Notes: a model not told the origin generated them from the sequence alone. DNA of 57,831 nucleotides from Bdellovibrionales bacterium CG10_big_fil_rev_8_21_14_0_10_45_34 (GCA_002778785.1 PEZS01000013.1:109472-167302), one strand, 5' to 3'. Shown: positions 17,754 to 27,171, counted from the stretch's first letter. Numbers and translations are program-made.

Positions 17754-17765
17754 GTGCCAGGTCCT
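17754..17765 (+). repeat. Dispersed motif GTGCCAGGTCCT, copy 1
   Basis: Intergenic copy of a 12-base motif also found at 24559 and 34070. Together with the next 8 bases it matches the 34070 copy at 18 of 20 positions. The gap 17572-17869 upstream of the large pilin gene holds this motif but no convincing gene. Confidence 0.6.
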
Positions 17766-17869
17766 ATTCGTGGAAGCGGCGCTTCAGAGAGAATGCCGAC
17801 TACCTTTTTCGGATGCGTAAGGTCAAAGTGTCTTCACGGACGACTCTCAGAATGAGACTCTCGCTCTGG

Positions 17870-18139
17870 CTACGACTTTCTGTGACGTTCGCGCTTTTGG
17901 CTGACGTATTCAATTTCTCCAAGCAAAAAGCTCAGTCGGCCTTGAACTTGCTGGAGGCTTTCGACGTTTTGGCGGAGGTTTCGACAAAGCTCCACTGCAC
18001 TACTACTGGTCGGCTCTTGCCTCGGGACTTCTACGAAGCTATCACGACGCATTAAAGAGTAAGGGGCCCAGCGCATTTTTTGAATGAGCTCAAATCGATT
18101 CAAAAATCTTTCGCGCCTTGTTTCTTGAGCCTGACTCAT
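17870..18139 (-). CDS. Small charged coiled-coil protein
   Basis: Predicted 89-aa cytoplasmic protein, rich in Arg, Glu and Gln, with helical heptad-like stretches (ELCRNLRQNVESLQQVQ). There is no signal peptide or membrane segment. The start is well supported: ATG 18139 follows GAGGAGAA at good spacing. It lies on the same strand as, and upstream of, the pilin-like cluster, with about 300 bp between. No family was recognised. It could be a small regulator or a structural protein. Confidence 0.6.
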   Translation of the reverse strand: MSQAQETRRERFLNRFELIQKMRWAPYSLMRRDSFVEVPRQEPTSSSAVELCRNLRQNVESLQQVQGRLSFLLGEIEYVSQKRERHRKS

Positions 18140-18324
18140 TTGTGGTTCTCCTCACCAAATCCCTATAAATGCTAGACCTAGGGCTGATCGTTTCACAACA
18201 AAAATCTCACTGAACGCAAATTATTACGCTTTTTGCTAAGGCCGAACAGAAGGCCCATTGCCCACTTAGGTTTCTGGATGCATTGTATTGGTACAAGTTC
18301 GCTGATAGCGATCTATCTAAAGCC

Positions 18325-18975
18325 TTATCCACGCTCATACTCGCAAGATAGGGCCTTTTCATCTGACGGTTGGATTTGCCTTCTTAGGGCGTCCCGACTA
18401 GGAAAGGAATCCAGTTTAGAGTTCATCACGCTTGATTCAATGTCGTTATGACCTAATCCCAATACATGGCCAAACTCATGGGTCAGTAAACTCTCAGAAT
18501 CCAGAACCTTCTTACCTTCTTCAGAATGGACTTCATCTCCGTACCTGAACGCAAACTTCCCGCTGTTGATTGCGATGTCGGCTTCGTTCACCCAGTCTCC
18601 TCGCCATGAAATTACGGTTCGCGCCTGTTCACCGTCCTGGAATTCGCTCCAGGAATCGAGAAAATAGATAACATTTACTCCGTCCCTTGCAGGCCCAGCT
18701 GACTTCACGCGGCCAATAACCTCAAACAACTTGCGGCCAAGGGCCATCTCCCACGCCGCAATACTTTGATAAACCGAGGGAATCGCCTCTTCGGGCACAC
18801 TCTCATCAAGAGCGATCCTTATGGGAAGAGCCGCCTTCCAAGACACTCTCTGCTGATAGGTGTTCTGGATAAACCCGCAAGGCTCCTCAGGGGCCGGAGC
18901 CTGGTTCTGCGTGCATGCAGAGCTTATGTATAAAACGACTATAGCCAGCACATGGCGAATACGTGTAAGTCTCAT
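18325..18975 (-). CDS. Matrixin-like zinc metalloprotease lipoprotein
   Basis: Predicted 216-aa protein with an N-terminal hydrophobic segment ending in a lipobox-like ISSAC (Cys near 21). The C-terminal half has the metzincin zinc-binding motif HEFGHVLGLGH followed by a likely Met-turn (SVMNSK), typical of matrixin (M10)-type proteases. The upstream part (VNVIYFLDSW and the ADIAIN strand) fits the edge strand of that fold. It is probably anchored in the outer membrane or periplasmic leaflet. ATG 18975 is chosen; an in-frame TTG at 18993 is possible, and neither has a strong ribosome site. The protein substrate is unknown. Confidence 0.8.
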   Translation of the reverse strand: MRLTRIRHVLAIVVLYISSACTQNQAPAPEEPCGFIQNTYQQRVSWKAALPIRIALDESVPEEAIPSVYQSIAAWEMALGRKLFEVIGRVKSAGPARDGVNVIYFLDSWSEFQDGEQARTVISWRGDWVNEADIAINSGKFAFRYGDEVHSEEGKKVLDSESLLTHEFGHVLGLGHNDIESSVMNSKLDSFPSRDALRRQIQPSDEKALSCEYERG

Positions 18976-19263
18976 CAGTTTTTGTATTCGCAAAGGTTGT
19001 ACCGCTGGTTCAAGCCAAACCGACTGCCATCTAATATGTTGATATCACTAGTTTATTGGGCTCGGCGGGCCAATTTGATCGCCGTCTCATTACGAGACGA
19101 AAAAACCGCAAACATCAAGCAAGTTACCCGTGTTTCTGGCTAAGTCTTTGATTTTTCGCAAGTTTTTGCGTATACTTTTTTGACAGCCCCCCGACACTCA
19201 GGGGAGTGGTCGCTTCTAAACTGATCCCTCACTCCAAAGCGGTGAGCCTAAGCTGATAACAGG

Positions 19264-21153
19264 TCAAGAAAGCTTTTTCATGTCGATGATTTTGGTCGCA
19301 CGATTGAGAGTATCGAGCCTGTGAGCCACTATGAGTTGTGTTTGTCCCTGAGCGGTTTCTTTGAGTACTTCCTCGAGCAAACTTTCAGACTCAGAGTCTA
19401 AAGAAGCTGTAGCCTCATCCAGAACCCAAATCGTGGGCTTTCGCAAATAGGCACGTACAAATGAGACAGCTTGTGCCTGCCCTTGCGAGAGGTTCTTTCC
19501 TCTTTCGTAAAGGCTCAGGTTCAAAGGGGGGAGGAGACTTTTCAGCCTTGCAGGAATCATATTCGAAATAAATTGTTCGTCAGTTGCCTGCCAGGCGAGA
19601 AGATGTTCAGGCCCACTTATGCGAGGGCCTAAGGACTCATCTGCGTGAGCCTCACTCTGCCTACCGAGCAAAAGATTGTCTTTTACGGATCCCGAAAAAA
19701 GAAACACTTCTTGCTGAACATATCCAATTTGCTCGCGCAGCTTAGCCGTTGGTATTGTTTGTATGTCTAATCCATCAAGAAAGATTCGCCCTGCAGTGGG
19801 CTTTAAAAATTTTAAAAGCAAAGAAAGTATCGTAGACTTACCCGCTCCGGTGGGCCCAACGATCCCTACCACTTCTCCTGGCCAAATACGAAAACTGAAA
19901 TCTTTCAGTATCCATTTGGATTCTTCGTCATAACGAAAACTCACATTTTCAAAGATGATTTCGCCGCCTCTAGCAGTCACAGAATCGCGTACCTTTTGCG
20001 TAGAGGCTCGCTCTTTTTGACCTTTTGAAACATTGTTACTGGGGTTTGGGCATTCTGTTTGGTTCGCGCTTACACTTGCTGGGCCTTGGCTTTGAACTGC
20101 GCAGGCGCTCATTGGGCTCGCGTTTAAGTTTTGATCTGCGCTTGCTTCCGGTGCAACAGCGTCTGGCGACGGCTCGTTGCTCCAGTCCAAAATCTCAAAC
20201 GTACGCTCCGCCGATGTTAATCCCGATAGAATGACATTCCACTTATCCGCAATGTCTCTTACCGGCTGAAAAAGCCACATTAAATAGCCAAAAAAGGCTA
20301 CGAGTTCGCCGGCAGTCAGTTGTTCATCGAGAACCCAAAGTCCACCGAAGTAAATAACAAGTCCGGTACTAACTCCGGTAACAACAGAAATAATCGGTTG
20401 AAAAAGTGCAAAAAGTTTTACCGTACCAAGTTGCGCTTCTAGCAGTTGCCGATTCTTTTCTTTGAGTCTGGCAAAAAACTGACTCTCTTGGCTAAACGAC
20501 CTTATCTCAATTTGACCCAGCACCAGCTCCGAAACAAAAGCATTGAGCTCGCTGAGACGTGAACGACTTCTTCGGTAGGCTTTGTGAAGTTTACGACTAA
20601 ACGAGTAGCCTACATAGATCAACACCGGAAACAGAAACAATGTCACCGCCGCCAACGGCCAATTCAAATAGAAAAGACCTGCTATTGTTCCTAAAACCAA
20701 AAGTGAATTGCCAATAACAGCGAACAATCCGTCAGAGAACATATCAGCCATAGCAGATATGTCGTTGGTGACTCGAGTAGTTAGCCGCCCCACACTCTGC
20801 TTCTGCACCTTGATATGATCAAGATTCATCAGATGAGAAAAAATATCGTTTCTAAGCTTCAACATAAACTTTTGGCCCAAGGTCGTAAGACTCAAATAGT
20901 GGGCTATAGAGGCCAGATAACGAACGATCTCTACAAAAAGCAAAAAAACGAGGTACCCAATGACCAAATCTTCTCGCTTCCCTACAAAGCCCTCATCAAC
21001 TAACCACCCCAAAATTCGGGGCTGCAAAATCATAGCAGTCGTGACAAGCAACACAGAAACACTTGAATAGACCACCCACAGGCGCTCTGCTAGTACCCGT
21101 CTAACCAATGTTTTAACTGTACTTCCGAAGTGGAGTTCTTTTCGATCAGACAA
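19264..21153 (-). CDS. ABC exporter half-transporter, MdlB-like subunit
   Basis: A 629-aa protein with six predicted membrane helices followed by an ATPase domain. The ATPase has Walker A GPTGAGKST, a signature changed to LSQGQ, Walker B with catalytic Glu (WVLDEATASLD) and an H-loop (IVAHR). Between the membrane and ATPase parts lies an unusual low-complexity linker of about 65 residues rich in Ser, Ala and Asn. It starts at TTG 21153, inside the end of its partner gene (8-bp overlap), with GAGGTG at good spacing. It pairs with the product of 21146-22990 as a heterodimer like MdlAB, TmrAB or TM287/288. The substrate cannot be told from sequence. Confidence 0.88.
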   Translation of the reverse strand: MSDRKELHFGSTVKTLVRRVLAERLWVVYSSVSVLLVTTAMILQPRILGWLVDEGFVGKREDLVIGYLVFLLFVEIVRYLASIAHYLSLTTLGQKFMLKLRNDIFSHLMNLDHIKVQKQSVGRLTTRVTNDISAMADMFSDGLFAVIGNSLLVLGTIAGLFYLNWPLAAVTLFLFPVLIYVGYSFSRKLHKAYRRSRSRLSELNAFVSELVLGQIEIRSFSQESQFFARLKEKNRQLLEAQLGTVKLFALFQPIISVVTGVSTGLVIYFGGLWVLDEQLTAGELVAFFGYLMWLFQPVRDIADKWNVILSGLTSAERTFEILDWSNEPSPDAVAPEASADQNLNASPMSACAVQSQGPASVSANQTECPNPSNNVSKGQKERASTQKVRDSVTARGGEIIFENVSFRYDEESKWILKDFSFRIWPGEVVGIVGPTGAGKSTILSLLLKFLKPTAGRIFLDGLDIQTIPTAKLREQIGYVQQEVFLFSGSVKDNLLLGRQSEAHADESLGPRISGPEHLLAWQATDEQFISNMIPARLKSLLPPLNLSLYERGKNLSQGQAQAVSFVRAYLRKPTIWVLDEATASLDSESESLLEEVLKETAQGQTQLIVAHRLDTLNRATKIIDMKKLS

Positions 21154-22990
21154 GTGTCACCTCGTCGTCAGAGCCCACTTCGGGCGACATTCCTTGGCGA
21201 ACGCACAAATTGTAGAACCTTCCTCTATTTTTATAGAGCTCCGCCGGCGATCCTAGCTCCGAGATCCTTCCGGCATGCATATAGATCACAAGATCTGACC
21301 TAAGCGCCAAAGAAACTCTGTGCGATACGAACAATTCCGTCGTCTGCCCTCTGAATCGGTCGAACTCCTGAACAATTGCCGCTTCAGTTTCATAGTCGAC
21401 AGCGGACAACGAATCATCTACCAAAAGCAGGGGCGCATTTTTAACAAGTGCTCGAGCTATGCCCATGCGTTGCCGCTGACCGCCCGAAAGATTTGAACCT
21501 CTTTCTTGAAGAACTGTCGAGTAGCCTTCGTCCATTTTAACAATCTCGCTATGGATTCTTGCTCTTGTTGCGGCTTTAACGAGTTTTGCTTCTTCGACGC
21601 TCTTTTCAGATTCAGACAGCGAAATATTCTCACTCACTAAATCTTTAAACAAGAACACATCTTGAGGCACGTAAGATATTATGTTTCGCAGCTCGTGCGT
21701 CTGCCAATCAACAATGTCTTTATCTGCGATAAAAATTTGCCCTCGGTGTACGGGGTGAAACTTAAGCAACAGCGCCAGCAGTGTGGACTTGCCGCTACCA
21801 ATCTCACCAAGTATGGCTAGTCGCTTGCCTGCAGGTAATTCAAAGGAGATATCATCGATCGCCGGTTGGTGACGTCCGGGATAGCGAAATGTTAGGTGAT
21901 TGATTCGAATTGCCACTGGGTTCGAGGATTCTTTGGATCGGTCATGTTGACTTACGACCTCGATCGAGCCCTTCGTTGGAAGACTTTCGTTAGCGGTGTG
22001 CAAGTTCAAGACCTCATTTTCATCGGGCTGCTCAAGAAGCTTGATCAACCGACCACTACTTGCCTTTGAGCGCTGATAAAAGCCTACGGCTAAGCCCACC
22101 GCCTCCATCGGCCAGATAAGTTTTTGCACGAATCGTTGAAATGCTACAAACACGCCAACTGATAAGGCGCCATCAAATATCATCGGATATACAAACCAGA
22201 CGAGCATTATAAGAGAAAGACTCATCACAAAATCAAGACTTGGCCCTAGAAACCCTTGAATGCGGGCAAGCTTAAGTGATTTTCGTAAGTAATCCTCACC
22301 CAGATCTTTGAACTGTCCCGCCCGCTCCTCTTCAGCGACAAATGCTTGTATCAACTTATGACCGGCCAAGCTTTCTTGTGCGTGCGCGCTCATTTGTGAA
22401 AAATTCTCTTGTACCTTCTCAAACCAAAATCGGATCAACCCTTCACACTTAAAAACCAAATAAGGAATAAGCGGAAGGGGCAAAAACGTCAGCAAAGTCA
22501 ATTTGGGAGAAAGCCAAAACATTGCGACCGGAATGGTAATAAAATAGAAAATAGCATCAGTAAGAACGATGACTCCCCCTGATAAAACCATCCTTACGGC
22601 TTCCGTATCATTGGTAGAGAGCGATACGAGATCGCCTGCCCTCTCTCTTTGAAGTTGAGCGATAGGAAGCCGAAAAATCTTGGCTACGATTTCTTCTCGT
22701 AAGTCACGGCCCGTAAGAAGGCTGGCTTTGACCAATGTCATTCGCCAAATGTACCGACCCACCGCTTGAAATGTGAGTACCGCCACATAAATCAAAGCGT
22801 AGTGTAAAAATACGTCTGGGGTAGAGCGCTCTGTCAGCGCGTCGATCGTCCAACCCAAAATAAGAGGGGGAAACACTTCAAGGACGTCGATGAAAAACAG
22901 GGTAACAATACCCACCCAGAGTAAAGCTTTGTACTTACGAAAAAACCGCCAAATAAACTGAAACTGCGCTGATGTCTTTCTAAAAATCAT
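21146..22990 (-). CDS. ABC exporter half-transporter, MdlA-like subunit
   Basis: A 614-aa half-transporter with six membrane helices and an ATPase domain. The ATPase has Walker A GEIGSGKST, a normal signature LSGGQRQRMGIARAL and an H-loop (FVSHR). Its Walker B ends LLLVDD, with Asp in place of the catalytic Glu. E. coli MdlA has the same change, and the partner has the altered LSQGQ signature, so one of the two ATP sites in the heterodimer should be degenerate. It starts at ATG 22990 and is first in a two-gene operon. Likely role: export of a lipid, drug or peptide across the inner membrane. Confidence 0.9.
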   Translation of the reverse strand: MIFRKTSAQFQFIWRFFRKYKALLWVGIVTLFFIDVLEVFPPLILGWTIDALTERSTPDVFLHYALIYVAVLTFQAVGRYIWRMTLVKASLLTGRDLREEIVAKIFRLPIAQLQRERAGDLVSLSTNDTEAVRMVLSGGVIVLTDAIFYFITIPVAMFWLSPKLTLLTFLPLPLIPYLVFKCEGLIRFWFEKVQENFSQMSAHAQESLAGHKLIQAFVAEEERAGQFKDLGEDYLRKSLKLARIQGFLGPSLDFVMSLSLIMLVWFVYPMIFDGALSVGVFVAFQRFVQKLIWPMEAVGLAVGFYQRSKASSGRLIKLLEQPDENEVLNLHTANESLPTKGSIEVVSQHDRSKESSNPVAIRINHLTFRYPGRHQPAIDDISFELPAGKRLAILGEIGSGKSTLLALLLKFHPVHRGQIFIADKDIVDWQTHELRNIISYVPQDVFLFKDLVSENISLSESEKSVEEAKLVKAATRARIHSEIVKMDEGYSTVLQERGSNLSGGQRQRMGIARALVKNAPLLLVDDSLSAVDYETEAAIVQEFDRFRGQTTELFVSHRVSLALRSDLVIYMHAGRISELGSPAELYKNRGRFYNLCVRQGMSPEVGSDDEVTLV

Positions 22991-23149
22991 ATTTACTGAT
23001 CAAATTCAGAGGAAATCTACTATTTTTCCCGTGGTCAATTCGTCATTGCTTTCGGGTATTGACGAACTAAATCTACAAGTTTTGCCAAATTTTTTTAAAA
23101 ACAGTAAACGAGACCTAGTAGCCAAATTTTTTCCGACAATGTCGTCATA

Positions 23150-24463
23150 CTACTCAAATTTCGGCTGAGGCGCTAGATAGAAAAAACTATCAGGTTGCCT
23201 TACAGGAACTATTAATTGGGCAGAAAGGTTCCTCTCAAAAAGCTGGCGGAAATCCTCTGGCGCTATACCGGGCAGACACCAGTTTGAACCCTCTATCGAA
23301 TTAGCCTTAACATAATCAGAGTAGACAATTTTGCCTGACTCATCTCTCACCGTAAGATGGTCCCAAAACGACAATCTCATTCTCTGGGCTGACTCATTTG
23401 CATTGGGTCGATTTGGCAAAAATTCTCGGACTTCACCTGGCTTTGACAAGAATTTATGCGTGACGAGCTTTCCGTTGAGCGAATGAAAGTCAACTAGCTT
23501 TAGTGCCTGTGCCAAACTTAGCCAAGCGGTGATGTCTGCTGCGGCCTCAGCGAAAACCCCCATCGCCTTACATTTTGAAATCTCACAAACCTGGTGTTCC
23601 ACCTTCACATCTACCGACTTTGCATTGATGGTTATAGCTTCGAAGTTGGTAGAGCTCAGTAGCAGATTCAGAGTTTCGGCACTGACACTTTCACTAACTA
23701 TGTTTACAGTGCGAAACCGATTCGATTCTTTTGTTTTGAGAAAATTTTGTATTTCAATGTCTGAAGCGCAAAGAATGACTTCATCTCCAATTTTTTCTAC
23801 GGTACGTTTTTCAGTCGACCTATTCTTTGGCTGGCCGATGATTGCGACCTCACTCAGCATATCGTTTTTGTAAAGGGGCGGCATAATTTCGCCAAAACAA
23901 AAACTAGAAGCCTCTAACTCCTCAGGAAGTGAGTCAAAACCATTTATACTTAATTCTTGAACGCCTCGAACAAACAGCTCAGCAAAACTTCTGAATCCTG
24001 CGGCCCAATAGCTTCGAGGCACCTCATGAAATCCATCATAAATAAGTGGTTCGTAAATAGATCCAATTGCAAACCCTGAATATATGAGTTCACTGTTTCC
24101 GCCAGTTCCAACAGACAAAAGGGGCAATCCCCACGAAAAAGCTCGCTCCTCGAGGTTGACTATAGACGCCTCAGAAAGATCATCTAAACCATAAAAAACA
24201 CACGAAGACTGTAACCTATCTAGAAATCTTCGAACTTCAGGTAAGGTTTTGTTCTCTAAGTGAACACTCTTTTTTGCAACTTCTAGGGCTTCATCATCCG
24301 TTGCCCTCTTTTGCTGAGGAGAACATATGAATCCACCGTTGAACCGTCTTAAAAACATCTTATAGGTGTTCGAAAATTGAAACCCATAAAGCGCTTCAGC
24401 CTCATGTATTTGCATATCTGTTGCTGGAGCGTTAAAAAAAATAAGGATAAGTATCGCGCCCAT
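23150..24463 (-). CDS. SMI1/KNR4 (SUKH)-like protein with long unknown C-terminal region
   Basis: Predicted 437-aa protein. Residues about 10-175 resemble a SUKH domain: the APAT...EAEALYGFQFSNTYKMFL helix, FNGG turn, FYGLDDL strand and the later IYEPLI and FAELF elements. SUKH proteins are often immunity proteins for polymorphic toxins but also occur as single genes. The C-terminal 250 residues are unrecognised, with scattered Cys (HQVCEISKC). ATG 24463 has no clear ribosome site, and the residues before APAT are atypically hydrophobic for this family, so the start, or an upstream lesion, is uncertain. No toxin gene is adjacent. Confidence 0.65.
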   Translation of the reverse strand: MGAILILIFFNAPATDMQIHEAEALYGFQFSNTYKMFLRRFNGGFICSPQQKRATDDEALEVAKKSVHLENKTLPEVRRFLDRLQSSCVFYGLDDLSEASIVNLEERAFSWGLPLLSVGTGGNSELIYSGFAIGSIYEPLIYDGFHEVPRSYWAAGFRSFAELFVRGVQELSINGFDSLPEELEASSFCFGEIMPPLYKNDMLSEVAIIGQPKNRSTEKRTVEKIGDEVILCASDIEIQNFLKTKESNRFRTVNIVSESVSAETLNLLLSSTNFEAITINAKSVDVKVEHQVCEISKCKAMGVFAEAAADITAWLSLAQALKLVDFHSLNGKLVTHKFLSKPGEVREFLPNRPNANESAQRMRLSFWDHLTVRDESGKIVYSDYVKANSIEGSNWCLPGIAPEDFRQLFERNLSAQLIVPVRQPDSFFYLAPQPKFE

Positions 24464-24558
24464 GAGCTTCGATCTTATCGAGACACCTTAAAAAATCGCT
24501 CAGGTTTTTTTGATCAAGAACCGTCATCTTGAAAGTAGTCTAACTGATCCTCTAGGCA

Positions 24559-24570
24559 GTGCCAGGTCCT
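24559..24570 (+). repeat. Dispersed motif GTGCCAGGTCCT, copy 2
   Basis: Intergenic copy of the motif also present at 17754 and 34070. Here the sequence after the 12-base core differs from the other two copies. Confidence 0.6.
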
Positions 24571-24588
24571 GTTTTAAGAAAAATGCAA

Positions 24589-24633
24589 CTAGCTAACTCG
24601 GGGTTGACGTTCAAGATACTCGTCGTAAGTCAT
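24589..24633 (-). pseudogene. Micro-ORF resembling the C-terminal tail of the ABC-F protein
   Basis: A 14-codon frame reads MTYDEYLERQPRVS and stops. The ABC-F protein encoded at 25540-27171 ends FDMTYDEYVEKRKSV, so the two tails share MTYDEY and similar residues after it. Its ATG overlaps the stop of the small frame at 24630-24788. It may be the remnant of a duplicated ABC-F gene end, or chance. Confidence 0.3.
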
Positions 24634-24788
24634 GATGGGCACTCCCAGGTTATGACAATACAAGCCATTTCAGCAAACCCGAGAACTGTCCTAAAGTGAT
24701 CAAAGGGCACATCAAAGATTTCGCCAAACTCCGCTTCGAAAATCTCTGTCGTATAAGATTCGCCATAAACAGGCGCTCCGCTATTCAT
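24630..24788 (-). CDS. Small 52-aa protein coupled to the membrane protein
   Basis: A 52-aa acidic frame whose ATG (24788) overlaps the stop region of the membrane protein gene at 24781 and has GGAG just upstream, suggesting translational coupling. The product (MNSGAPVYGESYTTEIFEAE and onward) has no signal peptide and resembles no family I know. A longer frame to 24842 lies inside the upstream gene. It may be a real small protein or a fortuitous frame; the coupling is the main argument for it. Confidence 0.4.
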   Translation of the reverse strand: MNSGAPVYGESYTTEIFEAEFGEIFDVPFDHFRTVLGFAEMACIVITWECPS

Positions 24789-25407
24789 TGTCTCCGAACC
24801 CCTGAGTCTCTCGCAGCCCAAAGCTCGAAGCATCAGGACCACTTTCGCTGTCAGAAGCTGCCAACTTTTCCAGAGAATCTCTGGTTTGATAGTAAGCGTA
24901 TATAAAGGCTCCGATGGCCGCTGTAATCAAGGTCATCGCAGAGAAAAGACCGAAGCCCAAATTTGCAATCCCAAAGCAAATTGGCATTACAACAAAAAAA
25001 TAAACCACAGTAACGCGATTCGAGACTACAAACAGTATACTGATAAGTCGCTCGAAGAAATTTCTTGAGCCGCCGTTGGCGCTATAAAGAGATCGGAGCA
25101 TGGTGAGTAGTACAAAAAAAGACACAACTACAACAAAAATTCCGAGCACTAAACCTGCAGGGCCAGTGTTTGCCTGCTGCGCGAGCCCTCTTTCGCCCAA
25201 GTAAGACGCGACAATATTTAAAAGTGCCTGAAGAGCAAACATCATAACTAAATAATCAATCGACTTAAAGGTGCCGGCGGGGTCAGATTTTTTTAACTCT
25301 TCGATAAGAGATTTTAGGTTGAAAAAGTACAAAGTCATAATATGTGTTTCCAGTAATCCTCTGGTGGTTACAAGTTCACTCAATTTACCCAGTAGGCGCT
25401 TTGTCAT
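24781..25407 (-). CDS. Unknown membrane protein
   Basis: Predicted 208-aa inner-membrane protein with about four hydrophobic segments (near residues 45-75, 85-110, 125-150 and 150-175) and a polar acidic C-terminal tail ending DNE. No enzyme motif is seen; the helix arrangement is loosely like Yip1-type proteins. ATG 25407 is chosen over an upstream TTG (25428); the ribosome site is weak. It probably heads a short unit with the 52-aa frame. Confidence 0.6.
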   Translation of the reverse strand: MTKRLLGKLSELVTTRGLLETHIMTLYFFNLKSLIEELKKSDPAGTFKSIDYLVMMFALQALLNIVASYLGERGLAQQANTGPAGLVLGIFVVVVSFFVLLTMLRSLYSANGGSRNFFERLISILFVVSNRVTVVYFFVVMPICFGIANLGFGLFSAMTLITAAIGAFIYAYYQTRDSLEKLAASDSESGPDASSFGLRETQGFGDNE

Positions 25408-25539
25408 TCTATACCGCCAATAAGACAAACTGTTATTGCCTACTGTGCCTGCTGACTAATGTCTAGGAACTAAAGCCCAAATCTACGCTGCATTGTAGAA
25501 CGGGATTGACCCAAGAATTAGGGCCTGCGATGAAACCCG

Positions 25540-27171
25540 CTAAACAGACTTTCTCTTCTCGACGTATTCATCGTACGTCATATCAAACGGAGTGACTCTA
25601 CTTTTATCAACTTCAAAGACTCTGTTTGCCACCTCTCTCAAGAAGTACCGATCGTGGCTCACCATAACAACAGTTCCCGGAAAGCCCTTGATTGCATTCA
25701 GCAATACTTCTCGCGACTTTATGTCTAAATGGTTGGTGGGCTCATCCAGTATCAAACAGTTCGGCGCCTGGGTTAACATGGTAGCAAGTACAAGTCGGCT
25801 CTTCTCACCACCTGATAGTACCATCACCTTTTTTTCCGCTTCTTCACCGCTAAATTTGAACGCACCAAGAAGACTTCGAATATAACCGATGCTCGCATTT
25901 GGGAGGAGATCGTGCACCTCATCTAGCAGTGTCTTCTGAGGGTGAAGTACGTCAAGAGAGCTTTGGCTAAAATATCCAACAGAGATGGAGTTTCCGACAA
26001 CACATTCCCCTGAAGTTGGCTCAGCTTGCCCAGCAAAGATCTTTAGTAAAGTGGATTTACCGGCTCCGTTGACCCCGACCACTGCCACGCGATCCCCTCG
26101 CTTAATGAGACCGCTCGCATTTTCGAAAACCAATTTCTTCGTGCCATCAGGTTTTGCCCATACCTTGCTGAGATTCTGAAATTTTATTACCTCATCGCCA
26201 CCGCGCTCAGGGACGGGCCATGTAAATTTCATAGCTTCTTCTTCTGGCGGAATCTCTATGCGGTCGATCTTATCAAGCTTTTTTACTCGCGATTGCACTT
26301 GCGCCGCATGACTGGCTCGCGCCTGAAAGCGTGCTATAAACTCTTCTTCTTTTGCTAGCATGTCTTGCTGGCGTTTGTGTGTAGAGAGCAACTGCTCTCG
26401 TCTAATTTCACTTTCTTTTTCGTAAAAGTCATAATTGCCACCGTAGACTGTTACTTTCTTGTGGGCAATTTCTACGATTTTTTTGACGAGTCTGTTCATA
26501 AAATCACGATCGTGACTCGTCATCATGATGGAGCCTGGAAACTTCTGCAGCCAGTCTTCAAGCCATACGATAGACTCCAAATCAAGATGATTTGTGGGCT
26601 CGTCCATTAACAAGACGTCAGGTTGAAGCACGAGAATTTTGGCAAGTTGAATGCGCATCTTCCAACCGCCACTGAAGGTTTCAACAGGTAGCAGATGGTC
26701 AGACGGAGAAATGCCAAGACCGGTTAAAATCTCTTGTGCAAGCGCCTCAAGAGAGTAACCTCCACCAGCTTCAAACTCTTGCTGCTTTGATCCGTACTCT
26801 TCGAGTAGTTCTGCCATCTTGTCGTCAGAGATCGGATTTTGACCTGATTCTTCTAACTGCTTCTCTATATGTTTAAGCTCCTGCGCCAGCACCGAAACGC
26901 GACCTGCTGCCGACATAACTTCCTGAAGAGCCGTCGTGCCATGCATATCAGCTACATTTTGTGAAAAATATCCAACTACGGTGTTAGAGGGAATACCTAT
27001 GGAGCCTGTCTCTGGGCTTTCTTCTTTCATAATCATGCGAAAGAAAGTCGTTTTACCCGCCCCGTTTGGCCCAACAAGTCCTATGCGGTCGCCCGGATTT
27101 ATTTGAAAGCTCGCGTTTTCGTAGAGAACACGTTTACCCATTTGTTTGGTGACAGCCGAAATTGTAATCAT
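25540..27171 (-). CDS. ABC-F family ATPase
   Basis: A 543-aa soluble protein with two ABC ATPase domains in tandem and no membrane segment. Domain 1 has Walker A GPNGAGKT, signature FSGGWKMRIQLAKIL and Walker B LLMDEPTNHLD. Domain 2 has GVNGAGKST, LSGGEKSRLVLATML and LILDEPTNHLD. A charged linker of about 80 residues joins them. This is the ABC-F layout (EttA, Uup, YheS, YbiT and antibiotic-protection proteins), which act on the ribosome during translation. The subfamily cannot be fixed by eye. It starts at ATG 27171. The C-terminal tail is echoed by a micro-ORF at 24589-24633. Confidence 0.9.
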   Translation of the reverse strand: MITISAVTKQMGKRVLYENASFQINPGDRIGLVGPNGAGKTTFFRMIMKEESPETGSIGIPSNTVVGYFSQNVADMHGTTALQEVMSAAGRVSVLAQELKHIEKQLEESGQNPISDDKMAELLEEYGSKQQEFEAGGGYSLEALAQEILTGLGISPSDHLLPVETFSGGWKMRIQLAKILVLQPDVLLMDEPTNHLDLESIVWLEDWLQKFPGSIMMTSHDRDFMNRLVKKIVEIAHKKVTVYGGNYDFYEKESEIRREQLLSTHKRQQDMLAKEEEFIARFQARASHAAQVQSRVKKLDKIDRIEIPPEEEAMKFTWPVPERGGDEVIKFQNLSKVWAKPDGTKKLVFENASGLIKRGDRVAVVGVNGAGKSTLLKIFAGQAEPTSGECVVGNSISVGYFSQSSLDVLHPQKTLLDEVHDLLPNASIGYIRSLLGAFKFSGEEAEKKVMVLSGGEKSRLVLATMLTQAPNCLILDEPTNHLDIKSREVLLNAIKGFPGTVVMVSHDRYFLREVANRVFEVDKSRVTPFDMTYDEYVEKRKSV

